64,000 bases of DNA from Sciurus carolinensis (lineage: Eukaryota; Chordata; Mammalia; Rodentia; Sciuridae): positions 43,055,056-43,119,055 of the forward strand of contig NC_062219.1 of assembly GCF_902686445.1 (NCBI RefSeq), written 5' to 3'. The position numbers were made by a program, and so were the translations under genes. Positions 45,645 to 55,844 of the stretch are shown in pieces; the stretch's first letter is position 1, and every line of letters starts with the position of its first letter. The notes under the pieces were generated by a model. The model made no database searches. It was not told the origin of the DNA and saw only the letters and a list, made by a program, of their open reading frames with translations.

Positions 45645-46852
45645 CAGTGGACCGCTAAGATATTGCAGATTTCCTGTATTGACTTATAATGTCCCTGAAT
45701 ATTTCTAGTATATTCCCTCTTATCCTACAGTAACCTGCAGTCTTGGAGGAAGTTGATAATGTGATGTTCCACAAGGAAGCTGCTTCTCTAGGGGTGGTGG
45801 CCTTCAGTTGGGGTGTATTCCCTGCTAGTGGGCAGAGGTGCCTCCACTTGTTGACCAATGGTCATCCAAAGGGGAACTAGGCTGCAGGCTGAGGCAAGGC
45901 CTGCTTGGGCCTGTTTCTCTGGTTTTACCATCCTTGTGTGAAATCCTCACCTGGCCGGGAAGACTCACCCGGTGGGGAGGTCTCACTGGTCAGTTCCCCT
46001 CCTAGAGTTTCCCCTCAATCTACAACTACCGCCTGAGCTGGGCTGCCTTCCTGTGCAACATTCCCAAGGGTCCGGACCTACCTCTTGGGCCTGGGAGCCT
46101 CACCCTTCACAGACGAGTCTCCTTAGGCTGCCTCTCCTCAGAGAATCTGCCTGCAGTCCTGGAACCTTTGCTCTGCCCCTAAGCGTTTCTCTCTGTGGCT
46201 CTTCCACCAAGAAGCCTCCTATGTCCTGGGACCCTGCTCTGCACCTAATCGCCTGGCTTTGCGGCCCCTCCTCTGAGCAGCCACCTGGAGCCCCGTATAG
46301 TCACTACGAGTCCCAGCGACCCGCCGTACGCCTCTTCTTCCGGACAGCCGCCTGGTGTTCCGGTGCAGTCACTAGGAGTCCAAGCAACTCACTGTGCGCC
46401 TCTTCCTCCCGCCAGCTGCCCATAGCCCTGGGCAGTCACTCTGAGTCCAAGTGACCCGCCCCGTTCCTACTCCTCCTCTGGGCAGCCCCCCAGTGTTCAG
46501 GAGTGGTTGCTCTGAGTCCAAACAACTCGCGCAGCTCCTCTTCTGGGCAGCCGCCCGCAGCCCCAGTGGTTGCTCCGAGACCAAGCACTGTGCTGAGCTC
46601 CCTCCTCTACGATGCTCCCAGTTGTTCGTGTTCACTGCTCCAGCGGGGGGAGGGGTGTCTCGCCGGGCAACTCTACTTCACAAAGTTCCCTGCGTTCCGG
46701 GACTACCGCCCCATCCGGGACGCCTTCCCAACGGGAGAGACTCACCCGGCGACTTTGAGTTGGTCCCAAGTCTCTCAATATCTCCTCTTTTGAATCCTGA
46801 GTCCTGGAGCAACATGAAGTACAGCCCCCCTCTAGTCTGCCATCTTGAAAAC
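45645..46852 (-). promoter_or_regulatory. L1-A 5'UTR, GC-rich internal promoter region
   Basis: It is the GC- and CpG-rich leader of L1-A. The 5' end reads CAAGATGGCAGACTAGAGG on the - strand; the CAAGATGGC (46840-46848) is a YY1-type site at the place where many mammalian L1s carry one. Tandem units of about 68 bp occupy about 46290-46580. The region also holds long antisense (+ strand) open frames. Promoter function is inferred from family knowledge, not shown. Confidence 0.75.
46290..46580. repeat. Tandem repeat in L1-A 5'UTR (about 5 units)
   Basis: Units of about 62-70 bp are anchored by GAGTCCAAG-like motifs at about 46307, 46374, 46442, 46512 and 46575, each followed by a CGACCCGCC/CAACTC-like stretch and a CCTCCT...GGGCAGCC stretch. 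L1-B has about ten such units. Confidence 0.85.
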
Positions 46853-46854
46853 CC

Positions 46855-48620
46855 AACGGTGGTTTTCATTTGCCATTAGTTGCCAGTAATTATTGAGGAC
46901 TTTGGCCACGTTCATGAAAGATATTAGGCTCTGGTCTTTGTAATATCTTTATCAGGGTTAGTATTAATGGAATACTGGTTTTGCATATTAGGTATTAGTT
47001 CTTCTATTTTATCTCGTGGAAGGTGTGATAGAGCAATAGTATAATTTCTTCCTTAAATATTTGATAGAATTTGTTAGCCAATTAGAGACTGGAGTTTTCT
47101 GTTTCTATTAGTTATTTATTCAGATTATATTGTTTATTTCCTCTTGTGTGTTTTGGTAGATTGTGGCTTTCAAGGAATTGGCTACTTATTAATTTTAGTG
47201 AATTTGTGGCATAGTTTATAATATTCCCTTACTATCTTTTCAACACCTATGGGATCAGTAGTGGTGGCCCTTCTTTCATTTCTAATATTAGTAATTCATG
47301 TCTTTTTGTCTTCTTTACTTAAGTAACCTAACTAGAAGCTTATCAATTTTACTGCTCTTTTTAGAAAACTAGTTCTTAGTTTTGCTGATGTCTCTATTGA
47401 CTTCTTGTTTTTAATATTACTGGTTTCTCTATTTCTTATTTGTTTCCTTCTTCTTATTTTGAATTTACTTTATTCTTCCTTTTCCAGTATATGGTGGAAG
47501 CTTTGATGATTTTTTTGGTCTTTATTTTATGATATATGTATTTAATATATTTAATATTTAATATTGTAAATTTCCGTATAAGCACTGCTTTTGCTCCACT
47601 TCTCAAGTTTGCTTATTTTTTGGATGCTGGGGATTAAACCGAGAACCTTAAACATGCTAATAAGCACATGTTCTACCACTGAGTCCCACAATTTTGCTAA
47701 GTTTTATTTTTTATTTTCCATTTAGTTTAAAATACTTTAATATTTCTCATAAGATTTCATTGACCCATTTGGTTTTTTAGAGGTCTGAGAGTGTTTTTTT
47801 AATAATTTTTGTTTTTTTATGATATATATTGTGGCCTACAATTGTGATGTGTTCCGTGTGAGCTTATTAAATGTATGTTCTGCTATTATTGAATAGTCTG
47901 TAGATGTCATGAAGACCCAGTTGCTGATGTTCAGTTCAATTCTGTCCTTATTGACTTCCTACCGAATTTGTCAGTTATTGATAGAGGAGTTTTAGAATCT
48001 CCAGATATATTTTTAAATTTATCTAATTCTCCCTGAAGTTGTATAATTTTTGTTTTTATGTATTTGATGCTTTGTCGTTAGATGCATACGCATTAAGGGT
48101 TCTTATAAATCTGACTCCTCTGTCTTATGAAAATTTTCTTTGCTCTGAAGTCAGTTTGTTTGAGATCAATGTAGCTATTCCAGCTTTCTTTTGATTATTG
48201 TAGCATGGTACACATTTTCTCCATTATTTTAATATATTTGTGTCTTTATTTGAAGTAGGAATCTTATAGGCAGTACTCATTTGGGTCTTGTTTTTGTAAT
48301 CCTCTCTGATGTCTTTTTCTTAACATTGCTGTAATTAGGACATTGATAGTTAATTATTGATTTAATTGAATTTTATGTGTATCATGTTTGTTACTGTTTT
48401 CTTTTTGTTGCCCCTTTTTGTGTTCTATTTTTTCTGCCTTATCTACATTTGATTGAACATTTGTAATTCCATTTTTCTCCTCTCTTAGTATGTCAGTTAT
48501 TCTTTTTGCCATTCTAATTAGTGGTTGCCCTTAAGTTTATAATATACATTTACAACAGAATTAGTTGTAATTAATATTTACATTGTTTTAGTTGTGTTAA
48601 GTCCTCTTTCAAATAACACT
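46855..48620 (-). mobile_element. Old L1, right part (ORF2 region)
   Basis: Reverse L1 sequence continues the piece at 40310-40400: TTGCCAGTAATTATTGAGGA, CATGAAAGATATTAGGCTCT, AGTGGTGGCCCTTCTTTCAT, ATTCCAGCTTTCTTTTGATT. It is strongly diverged with no open frame, and interrupted by an ID SINE. Confidence 0.75.
47617..47695 (-). mobile_element. ID-family SINE, diverged
   Basis: TTGGATGCTGGGGATTAAACC then GTTCTACCACTGAGTCCCAC is an ID SINE in reverse, inserted in the old L1. Confidence 0.7.
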
Positions 48621-48819
48621 ATTCAACAGATCATTTGTAATACAGTAGTATGAGGACCTCATAAGAGTGCTCCTAATTTCTTAATGTTAAAACATTGCCA
48701 TTATTCATTTTTACATATGTTATCATCACCAAATTGTTTTTTGCAAAGATTATTTTGAGCAAAATCATTTGTTGTATCAATTAATAAGAAAAATAAAAGG
48801 TTTTATGTGCTTTTATATA

Positions 48820-49140
48820 TGCTTTATGTGCTGATCTTTTTATTTTCAGTAGGATCATTCCTAAAAGTCGAAAAGGCTTACAGTTTCTGACATATTACTT
48901 TTCAAAATAGAGTTTTATTTTCTTGCCAGCAATCTGTGAGAAGCATGAGAAGTGCCCTTCTCACATTCTTGCCAGGACTGCATAACCAATTTATGAATGT
49001 TTTAGCAACCTGATGAGTGAAAGATCTTCTTTTGTTCTATATTTACCTGACTCTCTGAGTTGGGCATTATATTAATCCTGTGGAGACATGGTTGTTAGCC
49101 ATTTTTATGTCCTTGTTAGTAAATTTCCTCTTCATTTTAA
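48820..49140 (-). repeat. Old L1 3'UTR-like stretch (tentative)
   Basis: CTTCTCACATTCTTGCCAGG, then TAGCAACCTGATGAGTGAAA is a pattern of reverse L1M 3' ends. Family and limits are unsure. Confidence 0.45.
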
Positions 49141-49372
49141 GTTGATTTCTCAGTAACTCTGAGTTGCATGTGCAAACAGTAAATGTGCAAGGCCTAAGAA
49201 GCAGAGTGGCTTTCTTGTTCTCCAGAGGCAACTATTTTAAGCTGTTTTAGGAATGCATTTAGTTTTTATCTCTTTATTAAATAATGTGCTTATTATTAGT
49301 TGATGTTTTTAAAGGCTTAAACATTAACCATTTATTTATTTCAATTTATCTATGTTTCTGTGGCCTCTCATC

Positions 49373-49407
49373 TCACACACTCACACACACACACACACAC
49401 ACACACC
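49373..49407. repeat. (CA)n microsatellite
   Basis: About 16 CA units, with one TC interruption near the left end. An open frame crosses it by chance. Confidence 0.97.
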
Positions 49408-50004
49408 TGGTCACCCACTCAGAGCAATGCTTTGGTACAGTATCACTGGGTAAAGTTGTCCTATATTCCTATTGTTGTGAATACTTTTCACAGCTGAGCC
49501 ATGTAGTATATGGTTATTACTTGGCCTGCTTTCACAACTAACCTTCTCCCTTGGAGTTAATGAATTTTATTTTTTGTTTCCTGACCCAGGTTTTAATGTA
49601 CTTAGCTTTCCCTGCAATGCTGAATCATTCACATGGTCTTCCTTATTTGTTTAAATCTTCTCTGAGTATGCTTAAATACAAAAAAAAAAAATTATGTCAA
49701 TTTAATTAAAGACATCAATTTTTGAGACTTCTGACTAGTTTCTTCAGGCACCATTTATTATCTGTATGGGATAGCTCCTTTTTTTCCCCTTTGTGGAAGC
49801 TTTGGTCCTCTCTTGGCTATTACTGTTTTGGAATTTTATGATGTTTCTTGATCTTTTACTTTTATTTACTTGATGGATATTTTTAATCTGAAGTTCACGT
49901 CTTTTAACTTAGGAAAAATTGGATTTCTTGTCCCGTCCTTTCTCTAAAACTAATTTTATTGGGATTTGAGTTATCTGTACTATTGTCTATCCCCTTTAAA
50001 AAAT

Positions 50005-50360
50005 TTTTTTATTTGTTCTAATTGGTTATACATGACTGTAGAATGCATTTTCACATGTTGTATACAAATGGAGCATAGCTTCTCATTCTTCTGGCTGTAC
50101 ATGGTGCTGAGTCACACCAGTAGTGTAAGAATACATGTATATAGGGTAATAATGTCTGTTTCATTCTACTGCCCTTCCTAGCCCCAACGCCCTACCCCTA
50201 CACTCACTCCCCTCTGCATAATGCAAAGTTCTTTCATTCTTCCCTACTCACCCCTGCTCCCCAAACTATGGATCAGCATCTGCTTTTCAGAGAAAACATT
50301 CAGCCTTTGGTTTTATGGGATTGCCTTATTTCAGTTAGCATCATATTCTCTAGTTTTTCT
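50005..50360 (-). mobile_element. L1 3' end, reverse
   Basis: It starts with AAATTTTTTTATTTGTTCTA and GGTTATACATGACTGTAGAA, and ends within ACATTCAGCCTTTGGTTTTA and TTCAGTTAGCATCATATTCT, i.e. the 3'UTR and last ORF2 codons. It is a 5'-truncated, older copy than L1-A/B. Confidence 0.85.
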
Positions 50361-50825
50361 ATCCCCTTTTGAGTTTTATTTTTTAACCCTCTTGGAAATA
50401 CCTTCACATTGCTTTCCAGCCCTTCCATTAAAACTGAGATTTTCATTTAACTTATATTGTTTTAAAGAGTAATTCTTACAATTTTATCTTATGCTTGGTA
50501 TATTAATACAATATTCTTTTACCTCTAAGGTAATGAAGTTTTTATTGCTCTTATTTTTTCTTCCAAATTGCCTTTAGCATTCATTGTCTTAATCCCTGAC
50601 TTTTAGAGTTTTCTTTGGATATTTATTTATTTATTGTAAACAAATGGGATACATGTTTTTTCTCTATTTGTACATGGAGTCAATGCATACGATTTGTGTA
50701 ATCATAGATTTACATAGGGTAATGTTTTTTGATTCATTCTGTTATTTTTTTTCCCTTCCCCCCCACCCGTCCCACCCCTCTTTTCACTCTATACAGTCCT
50801 TCCTTCCTCCATTCTTACCACCATC

Positions 50826-50880
50826 CTTATCCCTAACCCTAAACCTAACCCTAACCCTACCACTAACCCCTCCCACCCCC
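50826..50880. repeat. Telomere-like CCCTAA tract in L1-B 3'UTR
   Basis: It contains TATCCCTAACCCTAAACCTA followed by ACCCTAACCCTACCACTAAC and a CCCCTCCCACCCCCC stretch. It is more regular than in L1-A. Confidence 0.9.
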
Positions 50881-50912
50881 CATTATACGTCCTCATCCAC
50901 TTATCAGCGAGA

Positions 50913-53900
50913 TCATTTGTCCTTAGTTTTTTGAGATTGGCTTATCTCACTTAGCATGATATTCTCCAATTTCATCCATTTGCCTGCAAATGCCATAATT
51001 TTATCATTCTTTATGGCTGAGTAATATTCCATTGTGTATATATGCCACAGTTTCTTTATCCATTCATCAATTGAAGGACATCTAGGTTGGTTCCACAATC
51101 TGGCTATGGTGAATTGAGCAGCAGTGAACATTGATGTGGCTGTATCTCTGTAGTATGCTGATTTTAAGTCCTTTGGTATAGGGCAAGGAGTGGGATAGCT
51201 GGGTCAAATGGTGGTTCCATTCCAAGTTTTCTAAGGAGTCTCCACACTGCTTTCCAGAGTGGCTGCACTAATTTGCAACTCCACCAGCAATGTATGAGTG
51301 TACCTTTTTCCCCACATCCTCGCCAACACCTATTGTTGCTTGTGTTCTTGATAATCGCCATTCTAATTGGGGTGAGATGAAATCTTAGGGTAGTTTTGAT
51401 TTGCATTTCTCTTATTACTAGAGATGTTGAACATTTTTTCACATGTTTGTTGATTGCTTATAGATCTTCTTCTGTGAAGTATCTGTTCATTTCCTTAGCC
51501 CATTTGTTGATTGGATTTTTTGTATTCTTGGTGTAGAGTTTTTTGAGTTCTTTATGGATTCTGGAAATTAGTGCTCTATCTGAAGTATGAGTGGCAAAGA
51601 TATTCTCCCACTCTGTAGGCTCTTTCTTTGCATTGCTGATAGTTTCCTTTGCTGAGAGAAAGCTTTTTAGTTTGAATCTATCCCAGTTATTGATTCTTGC
51701 TTTTATTTCTTGTGCTATGGGAGTCCTGTTGAGGAAGTCTGGTCCTAAGCTGACATGTTAAAGCTCTGGACCTACTTTTTCTTCTATAAGATGCAGGGTC
51801 TCTGGTCTGATTCCGAGGTCCTTAATCCATTTTGAGTTTAGTTTCGTGCATGGTGACAGATATGGGTGTAGTTTCATTCTGTTGCATATGGATTTCCAAT
51901 TCTCCCAGCACCATTTGTTGAAGAGGCTACCTTTTCTCCATTGCATATTTTTGGCCCCTTTGTCTAGTATGAGAAAATTGTATTTATTTGAGTTTGTGTC
52001 CGTGTCCTCTATTCTGTACCATTGATCCACCTTTCTATTTTGGTACCAATAGCATGACGTTTTTGTTACTATTGCTTTGTAGTAGAGTTGAAGATCTGGT
52101 ATTGCGATACCCGCTGCTTCACTCCTTCTGCCGAGGATTGCTTTAGCTATTCTGGGTTTTTTATTCTTCCAGATGAATTTCATAATTTTTTGCTCTATTT
52201 CTGTAAGGTATGTCATTGGGATTTTAATTGGAATTGCATTGAATCTGTATAGCACTTTTGGTAGTATAGCCATTTTGACAATTTTAATTCTTCCTATCCA
52301 AGAACATGGGAGATCTTTCCATCTTCTAAGGTTTTCTTTAATTTCTTCCTTTAGTGTTCTGTAGTTCTCATTGTAGAGGTCTTTCACCTCTTTTGTGAGA
52401 TTGATTCCCAAGTATTTTATTTTTTTCGAGGCTATTGTGAATGGGGTAGTTTTCCTAAGTTCTCTTTCTGAAGATTCATCACTTATGTATAAAAATGCCT
52501 TAGATTTATGAGCATTGATCTTATATCCGCTACTTTACTAAATTCACTTATGAGTTCTAAAAGTTTTCTGGTGGAATTTCCTGGTTCCTCTAAATGTATA
52601 ATCATATCATCAGCAAATAGGGATAGTTTGAGTTCTTCTTTGCCTATTTGTATCCCTTTAATTTCTTTGGCTTGTCTGATTGCTCTGGCTAGAGTTTCAA
52701 GGATGATATTGCAAAGAAGTGGTGAAAGAGGGCATCCCTGCCTTGTTCCAGTTTTTAGGGGGAATGCTTTCAGTTTTTCACCATTTAGAATGATACTAGC
52801 CATGGACTTAGCATAGATGGCCTTTACAATGTTAAGGAATGTTCCCACTATCCCTATTTTTTCTAGTGTTTTAAGCATGAAGGGGTGCTGTATTTTATCA
52901 AATGCTTTTTCTGCATCTATTGAAATAATCATGTGATTTTTGACTTTAAGTCTATTGATATGGTGAATTACATTTATTGATTTCCGGATGTTGAACCAAC
53001 ATTGCATCCCTGGGATGAAACCCACTTAATCATGGTGCAGTATCTTTTTAATATGTTTTTGTATGTGATTTGCTAAAATTTTGTTGAGAATTTTTGCATC
53101 GATGTTCATTAAGGATATTGGTCTAAAGTTTTCTTTCTTCGATGTGTCTCTGTCTGGTTTAGGTATCAGGGTAATATTGGATTCATGGAATGAGTTTGGG
53201 AGGGTTCCCTCCTCTTCTATTTTATGCAATACCTTGAGAAGTATTGGAATGAGCTCTTCATTAAAGGTTTGGTAGAACTCGGCTGAGAACACATCTGGTC
53301 CCGGACTTTTCTTTGTTGGTAGGCTTTTGATGATTTCTTGTATTTCATTACTTGAGATTGGTCTATTTAAATTGTGTATGTCCTCCTCGTTCAGTTTAGG
53401 CAATTCATATGTCTCTAGAAACCTGTTGATGTCTTCGAAATTTTCTATTTTGTTGGAGTATAGATTTTCAAAATAGCTTCTAATTATGTTTTATATTTCA
53501 GTCGTGTCTGTTGTGATATTCCTTGTTCATTCCGAATTTTAGTGATTTGGGTTTTCTCTCATCTTTCTTTGTTAGTGTGGCTAAAGGTTTATCAATTTTA
53601 TTCATTTTTTCGAAGAACCAACTATTTATTTTGTCAATTTTTTGTATTGTTTCTTTTGTTTCAATTTTGTTGATTTGAGCTCTGAGTTTAACTATTTCCT
53701 GTCTTCTACTACTTTTTTTGTTGGTCTGTTCTTCTTTTTGTAGGACTTTGAGCTGTAGTGTTTTGTGGTTTATTTGTTGAGTTTTACTTCTTTTATTAAA
53801 TGCACTCCATGAAATAAATTTTCCTCTAAGTACTGCTTTCATAGTGTCCCAGAGATTTTGATATGATGTTTCTTTGTTCTCATTGACCTCTAAGAATTTT

Positions 53901-54700
53901 TAATTTCCTTTCTAATATCTTCTGTTATCCATTCATCATATAATAGCATATTGTTTAATCTCCAGGTGTTGGAGTAGTTTCTGTTTTTTACTCTTTCATT
54001 TATTTCTAACTTCAATCCATTATGATCTGATAGAATACAAGGTAGTGTCTCTATCTTCTTGTATTTGCTGACATTAGCTTTGTGGCATAATATATGGTCT
54101 ATTTTAGAGAAGGATCCATGTGCTGTTGAGAAGAAAGTGTATTCGCTCTTGGTTGGATGGTATATTCTATAAATGTCTGTTAAGTCTAAATTATTGATTG
54201 TGTTATTGAGATCTATGGTTTCTTTTTTCAATTTTTGTTGGGAAGATCTGTCCAGTGGTGAGAGAGGCGTGTTAAAATCACCTAGTATTATTGTGTTATG
54301 GTCTATTTGGTTTCTAAAATTGAGAAGGATTTGTTTGATAAACGTGGATGAGCCACTGTTTGGGGCATAGATGTTTATGATTGTTATGTCTTGCTGATTT
54401 ATGCTTCCCTTAAGCAATATGAAATGTCCTTATTTATCCCTTCTGACCAACTTTAACTTGAAGTCCACATTATGTGAAATGAGGATGGATACTCCAGCTG
54501 TTTTGCTGAGTCCATGTGCTTGGTATGTTTTTCCCCATCCTTTCACCTTTAGTCTATGGGTATCTCTTTCTATGAGGTAAGTCTCTTGCAGGCAACATAT
54601 TGTTGGATCTTTCTTTTTAATTCAATCTGCCAGTCTATGTCTTTTGATTGATGAATTCAGGCCATTAACATTCAGGGTTATTATTGAGATATGATTTGTA
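50913..54700 (-). pseudogene. L1-B ORF2, broken
   Basis: Open pieces are 54417-53890 (endonuclease: [27 protein letters not shown]), 53842-53498, 53403-53026, 53025-52483 (reverse transcriptase; FADD at 52606-52617), 52411-51758, 51442-51164 and 51131-50913 (C-terminal region). Stops at 54622-54624 (TGA) and 54430-54432 (TAA) are at the same codons as in L1-A. A one-base loss near 53899 also breaks the frame. Confidence 0.92.
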
Positions 54701-54794
54701 TTCTCAGTCATTTGGTTCATTTTTTAAATTTTATTTATTTATTTATTTATTTTTTTGACACAACTTGGTTCCTCCTTTATTTGACAGTTCCTTT

Positions 54795-55840
54795 AGGATA
54801 ATTCCTCCCTTTGCTGATTTGCTTCTTTGTGTTTTATCTCTTCCTCATGGAATATTTTGCTGAGAATTTTCTGTAATGCTGGCTTTCTTTTTGTAAATTC
54901 TTTTAGCTTTTGTTTATCATGGAAGGATTTTATTTCATCGTCAAATTTGAAGGTAAGTTTTGCTGGGTATAAGATTCTTGGTTGGTATCCATTTTCTTTC
55001 AGGGCTTGAAAAATGTTGTTCCAGGCCCTTCTAGCTTTTAGGGTCTGGATTGAAAAATCTGCTGATATCCGTATTGGTTTCCCCTGAATGTAATTTGGTT
55101 CTTTTCTCTCACAGCCTTTAAAATTCTGTCTTTATTTTGTATGTTAGGTATTTTCATTATAATGTGCCTTGGTGTGGGTCTGTTGTAATTTTGTGTATTT
55201 GGAGTCCTATAAGCCTCTTGAACTTGATTTTCCATTTCATTCTTCATATTTGGGAAATTTTCTGATATTATTTCATTGAATAGATTGTTCATTCCTTTGT
55301 TTTGTTTCTCTAAGCCTTCCTCAATCCAAATAATTCTCAAATTTGGCCTTTTCATGTTATCCCATAGTTCTTGGAGATTCTGTTCATGATTTCTTACCAT
55401 CCTCTCTGTTTGTTCAACTTTGTTTTCAAGGTTAAATATTTTGTTTTCAATATCTGAGGTTCTGTTTTCCTGGTGTTCTATATTGGTTATGCTTTCTATG
55501 GAGTTCTTAATTTCGTTTATTGTTTCCTTCATTTCAAGGATTTCTGTTTGATTTTTTTTTCAATATCTCTAACTCTTTATTGAAACGATCTTTTGCTTTC
55601 TGTATTTGCTCTTTTAACTGTCGATTGGTGCTATCATTCAATGCCTGCATTTACTCTTTCATCTGACCGTTTGCTTCCCTGATCATTTTAATTATGTACA
55701 TTCTGAACTCCCTTTCTGTCATTTCTTCTGCCATGCTGTCATTGGATTTTATTGATGTAACATCTAGATTTGTTTGGGGCATTTTCTTCCCTTGTTTTCT
55801 CATATTGTTCATGTATCAGTGAACCACTAAGATATTGCAG
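54795..55840 (-). pseudogene. L1-B ORF1, broken
   Basis: The main open piece is 55532-55038: coiled coil (FNLENKVEQTERMVRNHEQN), then the RNA-binding domain (YNRPTPRHIIMKI). A one-base loss at the ITFRGN...GYQQ point shifts the rest of the domain, which continues to about 54795 in another frame. The N-terminal part (about 55560-55840) is also out of frame. It is a near copy of L1-A ORF1. Confidence 0.9.
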
Positions 55841-55844
55841 ATTT

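Larger units (their letters stand above)
40408..46852 (-). mobile_element. L1-A: full-length-sized L1, antisense to the gene
   Basis: About 6.4 kb reading right to left: GC-rich 5'UTR (46852 to about 45645), ORF1 (about 45640-44589), ORF2 (about 44500-40708) and 3'UTR with a pyrimidine/telomere-like tract and T-rich end near 40408. All regions are in order, so it was inserted at full length. Both ORFs are broken by stops and frameshifts, so it is not autonomous. It sits inside an older L1, and its target duplication is only partly recognisable (AATAATGGTTTT and AACGGTGGTTTT). Confidence 0.95.

Noticed and set aside
46034..46880. Host gene or CpG-island promoter of a second gene in the GC-rich segment
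   Set aside because: The segment is the 5'UTR of L1-A; the same sequence recurs at 56-57.3 kb in front of L1-B.
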